From positions 8,056 through 72,055 of the forward strand of contig DATLAJ010000053.1 in assembly GCA_035527515.1 (NCBI GenBank): a stretch of 64,000 bases of DNA, in the 5' to 3' direction. Below the pieces are notes generated by a model, which was given only the letters and a program-made list of their open reading frames with translations, had not been told where the DNA came from and ran no database searches. Origin of the DNA: a bacterium (GTDB lineage Bacteria; B130-G9). The translations under genes were made by a program, and so were the position numbers. Positions 1 through 7,794 of this stretch are shown piece by piece. The stretch's first letter is position 1. Each line of letters starts with the position of its first letter.

Positions 1-991
1 AGGACTGCGCAAATGCTTCCAGGACACTCGGATCGAAATGCGCTGGCATTGTCCTTCCATCACCCTCAAGAATGATTCTCGCACTTTGTTCATGGGTAAG
101 AGGCCCTTTGTAAGGCCTCTTGGACCTCAGCGCGTCATAGATGTCAGCCGCTGCGAATATCCTTGCAGCGACAGGGATATCTTCTCCCGCCAGACCGTTA
201 TAGCCGGTGCCATCATATTTCTCATGATGGAAATAGGCTATGTCTCGCGCCATCACCAGTTCTCCCCTGGTTATCTCCAGGTCGCCCACGACTGCATTTA
301 GGGTATCGCCTCCCTTCTTGGCGTGCGTTCTCATGATCTCGAACTCATCGTTGGTTAGCCCACCGGGCTTCAGAAGCACAGAATCAGGGATGCCCACCTT
401 CCCGATGTCGTGCAATACACTCACAGCATAAATGTTCTCAACGAAATCGGCGTCATGTCCCAAACACTCCCCAATCACTCTCGAGTACTCGCGGGTCCTT
501 TCGAGGTGCGCCCCGGTCTCAGGGTCCCTTGATTCAGCCAATTTGGCCATAGCGAAAATCGTAGCATCCTTTGTCGCTGCGTATTCCTTGGCAAGAATAG
601 CTATCGTCTTGTGATGTAACTGGTCCAGAAGGCAAATTGGCTTCAGAATATCGTTACTGTATCTCCCCCAAAGAACGCCGGCATACGCATCCTCGAAGTC
701 GTGAAAGGCATCGAAGAATACGTTCGGGCGAACATCCGCAGCAGCCGTCTTCTTCCCAATTACGGAATTGGCGTTGAAATACGCCTCAAGATCGCCCCTA
801 GAAATATGCTCTATGAAGGCATCCACCAGCATCTCAATGCCTTTCTTCAGAGGCGCGAATTTCGGAGAATCTCTGTCAGTCTGCTCCCGTACCCAGTTCT
901 CTACGATCTCGCCTCGTCTCTCACGAAACAAGGAGCCAATCTCCTTCAGAAGCGCTATCCTGTCTTCTGCAAAAAGGTCCTTCCTACCCAT
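1..991 (-). CDS. HD-GYP domain signalling protein (3' end cut by window edge)
   Basis: The product is probably a cyclic-di-GMP phosphodiesterase or related metal-dependent phosphohydrolase. The reading frame starts at the ATG at 991-989, behind a GAGGTGAG ribosome site, and stays open to base 1 (330 residues). Residues 1-150 are helical and resemble an RsbRD-type or globin-like sensor region. The HD part follows, with LHDIGKVGIP near residue 190 and HHEKYDGTGYN near residue 257. The family's usual GYP reads GYN here, so the name-giving proline is replaced, while the metal-binding His and Asp residues look intact. The extreme C-terminus lies outside the window. It stands alone on the minus strand beside a repeat-rich region. 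The HD-GYP assignment is firm; the ligand is inferred. Confidence 0.85.
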   Translation of the reverse strand, partial: MGRKDLFAEDRIALLKEIGSLFRERRGEIVENWVREQTDRDSPKFAPLKKGIEMLVDAFIEHISRGDLEAYFNANSVIGKKTAAADVRPNVFFDAFHDFEDAYAGVLWGRYSNDILKPICLLDQLHHKTIAILAKEYAATKDATIFAMAKLAESRDPETGAHLERTREYSRVIGECLGHDADFVENIYAVSVLHDIGKVGIPDSVLLKPGGLTNDEFEIMRTHAKKGGDTLNAVVGDLEITRGELVMARDIAYFHHEKYDGTGYNGLAGEDIPVAARIFAAADIYDALRSKRPYKGPLTHEQSARIILEGDGRTMPAHFDPSVLEAFAQS

Positions 992-1125
992 TTACTCACC
1001 TCGATTTGTGTATGCGTGTATGTTAGTCTGTCATTGACCCGTGAGCTTCGCGCGCTCAGACGAGCTTGCCTCATTGTAACACAGATTCTATCATCCCGGT
1101 CTCCAAATGCAGTTTCAGCGCTCCA

Positions 1126-1142
1126 CCCCAATAGTCAAGTTG
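1126..1142. repeat. Solo terminal-repeat-like sequence of the CCCCAAT family
   Basis: CCCCAATAGTCAAGTTG matches 14 of 17 bases of the left terminus of the 324-bp repeat at 3174 and 15 of 17 of the solo end at 62562. I see no matching right end nearby, so this is either a relic or the edge of a different element. It lies 17 bases before the inverted-repeat-bounded segment at 1159. Confidence 0.5.
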
Positions 1143-1158
1143 GTCGGGATCGGGCGTT

Positions 1159-1516
1159 GACCCTGGATTGTGGGTAATGTTGGATTGATTCATGCCATGT
1201 GGTGTGCGAAAGATGCGCCGCACGCTACGATCTCCGACGCGCGATGAGCTGACGAGTCCCTCATCGCCCGGCGCAAGCGGTGGCGATGCAGACGGCTATC
1301 ATTGTCCTGACCCCCGAATTCATTCGGGGGATCTGGGGCAACCCGACACCCCCTCTCTATCCTCTTCAGATGAGGATTTGGGGGAGGGCGAGGAGGTGCC
1401 TCGCATCCTCAGGCCACCCGACTGGAAGTCGGGTGTTAATATAATGAGAGCGATCTATATCACCGCGTTGAAACGCGGTCGAGCTGACCACGAAACTCTA
1501 CCTACAATCCAGGGTC
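1159..1516. repeat. 358-bp segment bounded by 18-bp inverted repeats
   Basis: The left end, 1159-1176 (GACCCTGGATTGTGGGTA), and the right end, 1499-1516, are reverse complements at 17 of 18 positions. A 13-bp direct repeat, GGGATCGGGCGTT, lies directly outside the left end (1146-1158) and six bases outside the right end (1523-1535). No convincing gene lies inside; the open frame at 1192-1614 is low-complexity and resembles no protein I know. It looks like a small non-autonomous element or a folded repeat unit. The whole stretch 992-1637 lacks a recognisable gene. Confidence 0.5.
1311..1479. repeat. Three successive tight hairpins
   Basis: Three near-perfect palindromes lie inside the inverted-repeat segment. 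At 1311-1330 a 9-bp stem starts CCCCCGAAT. At 1415-1435 CACCCGACT pairs with AGTCGGGTG around a 3-base loop. At 1462-1479 ACCGCGTT pairs with AACGCGGT around a 2-base loop. Stems of 8-9 bp with loops of 2-3 bases, grouped together, resemble REP-like extragenic palindromes. None is followed by a T-run, so they are not intrinsic terminators. Confidence 0.6.
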
Positions 1517-1637
1517 ACACCCGGGATCGGGCGTTTTGCCGCTGCCACGCGCTTGAGATTCTCATGCGAGGCAACTATCTTGCTGATCGCTCTCTGAAGA
1601 GAGAGAAGACGTAAACGTTTACAGAGACATCCCTGCC

Positions 1638-2255
1638 GTGAGCCAGCCCATCAAATCAACTGGCGCCACCAACTATAACAACCTGGCGTATATAGCCATC
1701 GCCGAGCAATACTTCAGAGATTCCATACAGGTAATTCGGTATCGCCCCAAGGCCTATCTCAACGGTGTGATGAAATCCTGGCTAATCTACTTCACGCCTC
1801 ATGGGCATTTTGCCACTCTGGAGGCGCCCCCGGCTCTTTCTTTGCTCAGCCGCATCTACGACACGTTCTTCTACGGCAGAATACCTTACGATATGTCCAA
1901 AACAGGAGTTCTGCCCTTTTGCCTTATGCCGGGCTATCACGTTTACCTACTTCTGTTTGTAGGTCTGCCGTTCTTACTCGCCTACGGGCTGATGCTATCT
2001 CTGAGCGGAAGGTCTGCCGGCGCTGCGCTCAGCCGCAACCGACGAATCGTGATCGTTTATATGTGCGTTACCATAGCCTTCGTAGCGGTCCCCGCAAACC
2101 TGCTAGAGCTGACGGAGAACAACCGGTATAGGTTCTCGACAGAACCGTTTTCGTTGGTATTGCTGGGCCTTTTCATCCAGCTCTTTCTAATACCCCGCCT
2201 GAGCCGAGCTCTGTCGAAAAGACGCCCGTCTGTGCCAGAAGACTCAGACCTCTGA
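1638..2255 (+). CDS. C-terminal fragment of a membrane glycosyltransferase-like protein
   Basis: This is a 205-residue frame with a GTG start at 1638; a stop at 1584-1586 closes the frame upstream. It has about three hydrophobic segments (residues about 95-125, 135-155 and 175-195) and ends with an ENNRYRF motif, as in the last part of dolichyl-phosphate-mannose or GT39-type glycosyltransferases. Those enzymes are normally 450-600 residues with about ten membrane spans and an N-terminal catalytic Asp, all missing here. No good ribosome site precedes the GTG. The repeat-rich region directly upstream suggests the front of the gene was lost. It is probably a pseudogene; the family assignment is tentative. 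Confidence 0.5.
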   Translation: MSQPIKSTGATNYNNLAYIAIAEQYFRDSIQVIRYRPKAYLNGVMKSWLIYFTPHGHFATLEAPPALSLLSRIYDTFFYGRIPYDMSKTGVLPFCLMPGYHVYLLLFVGLPFLLAYGLMLSLSGRSAGAALSRNRRIVIVYMCVTIAFVAVPANLLELTENNRYRFSTEPFSLVLLGLFIQLFLIPRLSRALSKRRPSVPEDSDL

Positions 2256-2264
2256 CAGAAACCG

Positions 2265-3089
2265 TCAGTTGCCCTGCATGCGCTTGATCATCTCTTGCAT
2301 CTGCTCCATGTTCATCTCCTGCTTGCCCTGCTCGCCCTCCAGCTTGCTCGCATCAAACAAGTCATCGGACAGGCCCACGTTCGTCTTGATGCTCTTGGTG
2401 ACTATCTTGGTCTGGGGCACGCCTCCGACGAACACCTGTTGCAGGAACGGCATGGTGAAATCACCATAGACCTTCCGGAAATCCGAAAAACGCATCTCGG
2501 CCGGCTTGTCCTGCATCTTCAGCTCACCCTTGAGCATCTGATAGTTGGCGGTATCTACCCATACCTTCGAGAAAGGCAGAGACCCAGAAGCCTCCGCACC
2601 GGTTTGATTCACATCGATCACGTAAGCCTCTCGACCATCGACTTTCTCCTTGCCGACCAGCCGAACTCTGTCCTTCAGCTTATCAGACCATTGAATGCGC
2701 GGCGTCGCGTCCTTCACCTCACTTGGCTTCAGACGCCTCTTGCCCACAAAGGGGCTCACCGTCCAGGTGTCCTTCCCGTCGAAGACCACAACGGTCGTCA
2801 TCTTCGGCATCTGGCCACCACCAGCACTGCCCGAGGACGTCATCTCGACGCGATACTTATCCCCCTTCCACATTGATTTCATCGCCGAAGTAACCTCTTG
2901 CCCGCCCTGAACGATGATCATCTCCTGCTCGATCTGCCAGTCCTTGACAGACGACATGAACTTATCATGCCTGGCCGATACCCTCTTAAGAATCTCGGCG
3001 CCAGTAATGCTCATCGCGCAATCGCAAAGCGCAAAGCTCACCGCAAGGGCGACAACCAAGCTCACAACATAACGTCCTGTTGGTCTCAT
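2265..3089 (-). CDS. LolA-like outer-membrane lipoprotein-sorting protein
   Basis: The 274-residue protein has an N-terminal signal segment (hydrophobic residues about 8-25). The mature part has the LolA/LolB-like pattern: an early helix, then alternating strands with a WKGDKYRVEM strand, VVVFDGKDTWTVSP and a KVWVDTANYQMLKGE strand. In the family this fold forms a half-barrel that binds lipid acyl chains in the periplasm. The last 25 residues are Met/Gln/Glu-rich and may form a flexible tail. It converges with the glycosyltransferase fragment. It may be a general LolA-fold protein rather than the true lipoprotein chaperone. Confidence 0.75.
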   Translation of the reverse strand: MRPTGRYVVSLVVALAVSFALCDCAMSITGAEILKRVSARHDKFMSSVKDWQIEQEMIIVQGGQEVTSAMKSMWKGDKYRVEMTSSGSAGGGQMPKMTTVVVFDGKDTWTVSPFVGKRRLKPSEVKDATPRIQWSDKLKDRVRLVGKEKVDGREAYVIDVNQTGAEASGSLPFSKVWVDTANYQMLKGELKMQDKPAEMRFSDFRKVYGDFTMPFLQQVFVGGVPQTKIVTKSIKTNVGLSDDLFDASKLEGEQGKQEMNMEQMQEMIKRMQGN

Positions 3090-3173
3090 AGCACAGCTCC
3101 TTTCAAACTCAGTTGCAATTCAACAGCACCCACTATATCACATTTGATACATAAAAAGCAGGTTCGAAGGCCG

Positions 3174-3497
3174 CCCCAATAATCAGATTGATCGTTTCTG
3201 AAGTTGAGTTCTGAAGTTGGCTGGCAGATAGGCACGGGAGTTCATGTTGAAAGCCGAGTTGCTGCTTCTTTCAGCTAACGGGTGCGAACGAGGGGTGCAG
3301 ACTGTAATCCCCGATAGGGGATACCGTGGGTAGCCGTGCGTGCAACGCAACGGGGAGGTTAGAAAGAGGGATTGTAGCGCTATTCGCACCGTCAGGCTAC
3401 GCCTGCGGCTACCCATGGTCTGCCCTTCGGGCAGGAGCTTCTGCCCTCCATCCGCGAGGCAGCCCCAACGTTCCCCGCTCCAATCTGATTACTGGGG
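3174..3497. mobile_element. MITE-like repeat, copy A (324 bp)
   Basis: The left end CCCCAATAATCAGATTG (3174-3190) and the right end CAATCTGATTACTGGGG (3481-3497) are inverted repeats matching at 16 of 17 positions. The interior carries a block at 3306-3354 that differs by one base from 62371-62419 in copy B. A long-range stem pairs CCGTGGGTAGCCG (3324-3336) with 3406-3418, and a GCCCTTCGGGC hairpin lies near 3420. There is no transposase, so it would have to be moved by an enzyme encoded elsewhere. It fills the gap between the lolA-like gene and queA. No clear target duplication is visible at this copy. Confidence 0.7.
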
Positions 3498-3527
3498 GCC
3501 CGTATATCGCCACTGCCGCTTTACAAC

Positions 3528-4562
3528 CTAAGTGATAAGCATCGCGTCCCCGAAACTCAGGAATCGATAGCCGCTCTCGAGCGCCTCCGCATACGCCTCA
3601 AGAATCGCATCGCGCCCCGCGAATGCACTCACGAGCACGAGCAACGACGAGGCGGGCTGGTGGAAATTGGTGACCATCGCATCCACGATGCTGAACTCAT
3701 AGCCCGGAACGATGTAAAGGTCAGTCTCGCCCTCGCAGGGCACAACCCTCTGCCCCTGTGCGATCGTCTCAAGCGCGCGAACGCAGCTGGTGCCAACAGC
3801 TATGACGCGCCGGCGCTCATCCCTCGCGCGGTTGATTGTGTCGGCCGCGAGCTCGCCCATATAAAAACGTTCCGCCGGCATCCTGTGGTCTTCGATGTTC
3901 TCCGTGCGGATCGGCCTGAACGACCCAAGCCCAGTGTGAACGGTGATCGACGTGAACTGGATGCCTAGGCTGCGCAGCTTGCGCATGTAGTCGTCCTCGA
4001 AATGAAGCCCCGCTGTGGGCGCCGCTACCGCTCCAGGATGCGCACAATAGACAGTTTGATAGAGCTCCTCGTCCGCCTCGTCCGGACCATCTGGCCGCCT
4101 AATGTATGGAGGCAGCGGAACCTGAGCCACTCGCTCGAGCGCCTCCTCAACCCTCGCACCGTCCGCCGAAAGCGAGACGATGAGCCTGCGCTCTTTTCTA
4201 TCGAGCACACGGGCGCGCAGGGCGCCCTCGCCGAAGATGAGCTCAGAGCCCGGGGTGAGCCTTCGCGAGGCCTTCCCAAGCGCCTCGAACGTGCCGTCAT
4301 CAAGCCGCCTCAACACGAAGAGCTCCACCTTCCCACCGGTCGGGGCACGCCGGCCCAACATGCGACACCTGAGAACTTTCGTATCGTTCAGAACCAATAG
4401 GTCGCCTGGACGGAGGAACTCGTGCAGCGAGTAAAACCGGGTGTGCACAACTCGGCCGCTCGCCCTGTCAAGCACGAGCAGTCTCGCAGCAGTTCGGCTC
4501 TTCAGCGGAAATTGCGCGATCTGCGATTTGGGCAGACCATACTCGAAGTCGCTTCGCCTCAT
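3528..4562 (-). CDS. queA: S-adenosylmethionine:tRNA ribosyltransferase-isomerase
   Basis: QueA transfers and isomerises the ribosyl part of SAM onto 7-aminomethyl-7-deazaguanine in tRNA, giving epoxyqueuosine at the wobble base. The 344-residue length is normal. The N-terminus has the LPKSQIAQFPLKSR motif and VLNDTKVLRCRMLGRR; the centre has the typical AAPTAGLHFED and HTGLGSFRPI; the C-terminus has VTNFHQPASSLLVLVSAFAG. The start is the ATG at 4562. The partner enzyme Tgt is encoded at 40.4 kb. The gene stands alone on this strand, downstream of MITE-like copy A. Confidence 0.96.
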   Translation of the reverse strand: MRRSDFEYGLPKSQIAQFPLKSRTAARLLVLDRASGRVVHTRFYSLHEFLRPGDLLVLNDTKVLRCRMLGRRAPTGGKVELFVLRRLDDGTFEALGKASRRLTPGSELIFGEGALRARVLDRKERRLIVSLSADGARVEEALERVAQVPLPPYIRRPDGPDEADEELYQTVYCAHPGAVAAPTAGLHFEDDYMRKLRSLGIQFTSITVHTGLGSFRPIRTENIEDHRMPAERFYMGELAADTINRARDERRRVIAVGTSCVRALETIAQGQRVVPCEGETDLYIVPGYEFSIVDAMVTNFHQPASSLLVLVSAFAGRDAILEAYAEALESGYRFLSFGDAMLIT

Positions 4563-4780
4563 CCAACGCTACCCTTACAGTTATCCAAGCCAATCAACCA
4601 GTAATTCTTTAACTCACGCAGAGGCCGACATGATACAGACACATGATGCAGACTAAGAGGAGCTCGGAACCGTATCAACCGCGATTCATTATCGTGCTTG
4701 CCCAGTAACGGCTCAATGGCTATATTGGATGGCAGCTATTGTTACAAGTATCAACCAGATGAACACAGGGACATCAGTGC
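4563..4780. other. Divergent intergenic region queA/gmhA
   Basis: This 218-bp gap lies between divergently transcribed genes and should hold both promoters. I see no convincing -35/-10 pair, operator or hairpin. A weak AGGGA stands about 12 bases before the gmhA start. Confidence 0.5.
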
Positions 4781-5380
4781 ATGAAAGACCTTGACCGGAG
4801 CGGGCTTGAGCGGCTCGCGCGGGAGAAGTCCGAGGAGTCCTCGGCGCTTCTAAAGAGCTTTTTGGACCGAAACGCCGGCACAATCGCACGGGCCGCAGAG
4901 CAGTTGGCCAGCAGATTTCAAGATGGCCAGAAGCTGCTGATATTCGGAAATGGCGGCTCGGCGGCCGATGCGCAACACATCGCGGCAGAGTTTATAAATA
5001 GGCTCTCGATGGAACATCGCGCCTTGCCCGCAATCGCGCTCACAACTGACACTTCCGTCCTGACCGCAATCGCCAACGACCGCTCTTTCGCACAGGTTTT
5101 CTCGAGGCAGATCGAGGCGCTGGGCCGAGAGAACGACGTGGCGTGGGGTATCTCTACGAGCGGGCAGTCGGAGAACGTCCTAAGTGCTCTTTTAACGGCT
5201 AGGCAGAGAGGTATGCTGACGATATTCTCGACCGGCGAGGGCGGCAAAAGGGTCGAGGCCGATTTTCTCTTCGCCGTGGAGCATAGCTATTCCGCCCGAG
5301 TTCAGGAGGTCCACCTCGTGCTTGCGCACATTCTCTGCGAGCTTGTCGAGACGATAATGTTCGGTGGCAGCAATGGCTAG
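4781..5380 (+). CDS. gmhA: Sedoheptulose-7-phosphate isomerase
   Basis: GmhA makes D-glycero-D-manno-heptose 7-phosphate, the first step to the ADP-heptose used in LPS inner core or other heptose-containing glycans. It acts in the cytosol. At 199 residues it is normal for the family. A SIS fold is shown by IFGNGGSAADAQHIAAEF (residues about 53-70), GISTSGQSENVLSAL and a C-terminal QEVHLVLAHILCELVE carrying the usual catalytic Glu and His. It is the first gene of a tight operon: the next gene starts inside its last codons. The next pathway enzyme, the HldE-type kinase, is encoded at 57.1 kb. Confidence 0.93.
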   Translation: MKDLDRSGLERLAREKSEESSALLKSFLDRNAGTIARAAEQLASRFQDGQKLLIFGNGGSAADAQHIAAEFINRLSMEHRALPAIALTTDTSVLTAIANDRSFAQVFSRQIEALGRENDVAWGISTSGQSENVLSALLTARQRGMLTIFSTGEGGKRVEADFLFAVEHSYSARVQEVHLVLAHILCELVETIMFGGSNG

Positions 5381-6326
5381 GAAACCAATCGAGCCGTTTG
5401 ACCTGAGCCGGGTTCGTCCGACTAGCCTCTCAGACCGCAAGAGCAAAGTTAGTCTCACAACGTTGGCTAGGCCCTACACAAAAGGAGCGTTTTTTGAGGA
5501 TTTCCTGGACTCCCTTCCGGATGTGCTCGCAGCCAACGATTTCAAGAGTGTGGTTGACGCCATTTGCGAGGCGCGCAGGCACGGGCGGCATTTCGTGTGG
5601 GCCATGGGGGCGCATTCGATCAAATGCGGCCTTTCGCCAGTCATCTGCGACCTGATTCGTCGGGACATCATAACGGCGGTGGCGCTGAATGGGGCGGGGA
5701 TGATCCATGATTTCGAGCTGGCGTTCATGGGAAAGACGTCGGAGGACGTGGCCTCGCAGCTCGACACTGGCGAGTTCGGAATGGCGAAAGAGACGGCGGA
5801 GTTCTTGAATGGCGCTGCCATTGCTGCCGCCAACTCGAACCAGGGCCTCGGCCTGACGGTGGGCAAGAGCATCCTTGATCAGAAGCTGCCGTATGCGGAA
5901 AAAAGCATACTGGCCACGTGCGCCCAGGCAGCGATTCCCGCGACCGTTCACGTCTCGATCGGCACGGACATCATTCACATGCACCCGTCGGCCGACGGCG
6001 CAGCTATCGGGAAGTCCTCATTTCTCGATTTCAGGCTCCTGACGTCCGTCGTAGCGCAGCTATCGGGCGGAGTATTCTTCCACGTTGGCTCGAGCGTTAT
6101 CTTGCCCGAAGTTTTCTTGAAAGCGTTCGCAATCGCCCAAAACACCAGCGCCAACCTCAGCAATTTCACCACAGTGAACGTCGACTTCATCCAACATTAC
6201 CGCCCGACGCAGAACGTGCTGAGGCGCCCAACGGCTTCCGGCAGGGGCAAGGGCTACGCCATCACCGGGCATTTCGAGATAATGCTGCCTCTCTTCGCCG
6301 CGGCCATAATCGAAAAACTTACCTGA
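5373..6326 (+). CDS. Conserved deoxyhypusine-synthase-like protein
   Basis: The protein has 317 residues from the ATG at 5373, which overlaps the gmhA stop by 8 bases; an in-frame GTG at 5364 is an alternative. Motifs include WAMGAHSIKCGLSPV, ALNGAGMIHDFELAFMGKTS, GTDIIHMHPSADG and VGSSVILPEVFLKAF. These fit the NAD-binding fold of the deoxyhypusine synthase superfamily. Bacteria have no eIF5A substrate, so the reaction is unknown. Translational overlap with gmhA upstream and with a radical SAM gene downstream (TGATG) ties it to that operon. I recognise the family as conserved in bacteria but cannot give a tested function. Confidence 0.6.
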   Translation: MARKPIEPFDLSRVRPTSLSDRKSKVSLTTLARPYTKGAFFEDFLDSLPDVLAANDFKSVVDAICEARRHGRHFVWAMGAHSIKCGLSPVICDLIRRDIITAVALNGAGMIHDFELAFMGKTSEDVASQLDTGEFGMAKETAEFLNGAAIAAANSNQGLGLTVGKSILDQKLPYAEKSILATCAQAAIPATVHVSIGTDIIHMHPSADGAAIGKSSFLDFRLLTSVVAQLSGGVFFHVGSSVILPEVFLKAFAIAQNTSANLSNFTTVNVDFIQHYRPTQNVLRRPTASGRGKGYAITGHFEIMLPLFAAAIIEKLT

Positions 6327-7750
6327 TGGCGCGAGTCGCCTTCATTCAATTCACGATGATCGACAACCTCGGCCCGATGATTCTGTGCGCCGAGCTGAAG
6401 AGGCATGGACACGAGGCCGAGATAGTCATCGCTCCCGAGGAGCCAGGCTACCAGCGGCGACTCCGAGCGAATCCGCCGGACATCCTAGCATTCTCCTGCA
6501 CCACTGGAGCACATCTCATTGCTCTCAAAGAGATAGCCCGCCTCAAGCCTGTTTTCCCCAACGCCATAGTGGTGATGGGCGGGCCGCATCCAACGTACTT
6601 CCCCGAGGTCGTTCGGACGAATGGCATCGACGTAATCTGCCGCGGCGATGGCGAGGAGGCGATGGTTGACCTTGCCAATGCGATCGATTCGGGCTCAGAC
6701 TTCACGCACGTCGAGAACTTGTGGGTGAAAATCGACGGCGAGGTCTTTGAAAACCCACTCCGCCTGCTGAATCAGGACCTCGATTCGATTGCCTTCCCCG
6801 ACAGGGAGTTCTATCACCGCTATCGGTCCGTGCGTGTCTATCCCAGCAAGCTGTTCATCGCCAGTCGCGGCTGCCCATTCGAGTGTTCATTCTGTTTCAA
6901 CCACAGCCTCAAGAAGATGTACGAGGGCAAGGGGCGCTACGTGCGACACCGAAGCCCGGAGAACGTGGTAGAGGAGGTAGCCACGGTCAAGAAAGACTGG
7001 AAATGGCTCAAGACACCATACTTCGCGGACGATTCGTTCCTTCTCGACAAAAAATGGGTTGAGGAGTTCTCCGAGCTATACCACAAACGTATCGGCCTAC
7101 CGTTCTTGTGCCAAATCCGCGCAGACCTGCTCGACGAGGACATCGCCAAGACCATCAAGGCCGCCGGCTGCCATTTAGTGTCGCTGGGCGTTGAGAGCGG
7201 CAACGATTTTCTCCGAGAGGAAGTGCTTGGCAAAACCGTAACGCGTGAGCAGATCGAAAGCGCAGCCGAGATTCTGAAAAAGCACAACATCCTGTTCAGA
7301 ACCTACAACATGCTGTGCCTGCCCGGCGAGACGCTCGATATGGCCCTGGAGACTGTCTCCATCAACGTCAAGATCAGGGCCGACTGCCCCTGGGCCTCGA
7401 TCGTGCAGCCCTATCCCAGAACACAGCTTGGCCAATACGTTGTTGAGCACGGCCTCCTCAATGCAGATTTTAACATGACCAAGATGAGCGCATCGTTCTT
7501 CAAGGGCACCCTGTTTAACCTACCTGAGAAAAAAGAGATCGAGAACCTTCAGAAGCTCTTCTACGCAGCCGTCAAGTGGCGCATTCCTCCGCGCGTGCTA
7601 AAGCGCCTCGTGAAGCTCCCCCACAATCCGCTATTTGAGGCGGTATTCCGCATAACGTATCTATTGAACACAGCCAGGGCGTATAGGATGCCGCTCTGGT
7701 TCACCGCCTGGCTAGCGTTCGAGATGAGAAAGCTCTACACAGAGAACTAA
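6326..7750 (+). CDS. B12-binding-domain radical SAM protein
   Basis: The 474-residue protein starts at the ATG at 6326, which overlaps the previous stop in TGATG; the frame is open upstream, but that extension only shadows the preceding gene. Residues 1-130 look like a cobalamin-binding Rossmann domain (VVMGGPHPTYFPE, ICRGDGEEAM). The radical SAM core follows, with the cluster motif CPFECSFCFN near residue 183, LVSLGVESGNDF, and a C-terminal helical part. Such BchE/HpnJ-type enzymes carry out methylations, cyclisations or other modifications on lipids, sugars or cofactors. The substrate is unknown. The gmhA context hints at surface glycan or envelope chemistry, but that is only inference. Confidence 0.85.
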   Translation: MARVAFIQFTMIDNLGPMILCAELKRHGHEAEIVIAPEEPGYQRRLRANPPDILAFSCTTGAHLIALKEIARLKPVFPNAIVVMGGPHPTYFPEVVRTNGIDVICRGDGEEAMVDLANAIDSGSDFTHVENLWVKIDGEVFENPLRLLNQDLDSIAFPDREFYHRYRSVRVYPSKLFIASRGCPFECSFCFNHSLKKMYEGKGRYVRHRSPENVVEEVATVKKDWKWLKTPYFADDSFLLDKKWVEEFSELYHKRIGLPFLCQIRADLLDEDIAKTIKAAGCHLVSLGVESGNDFLREEVLGKTVTREQIESAAEILKKHNILFRTYNMLCLPGETLDMALETVSINVKIRADCPWASIVQPYPRTQLGQYVVEHGLLNADFNMTKMSASFFKGTLFNLPEKKEIENLQKLFYAAVKWRIPPRVLKRLVKLPHNPLFEAVFRITYLLNTARAYRMPLWFTAWLAFEMRKLYTEN

Positions 7751-7794
7751 GCCCGGATCACTCATAAACGGCGAAGGCGATGCCGCCGATGGGA

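Noticed and set aside
3183-3416. Open frame in MITE-like copy A, with a similar frame at 62248-62574 in copy B
   Set aside because: The similarity is explained by the DNA repeat, including its palindromes; composition is Arg/Ser/Pro-rich and there is no ribosome site.
5918-6325. N-terminal extension of the radical SAM frame
   Set aside because: It lies wholly over the DHS-like gene in another frame; the TGATG start at 6326 and the domain start there are better.
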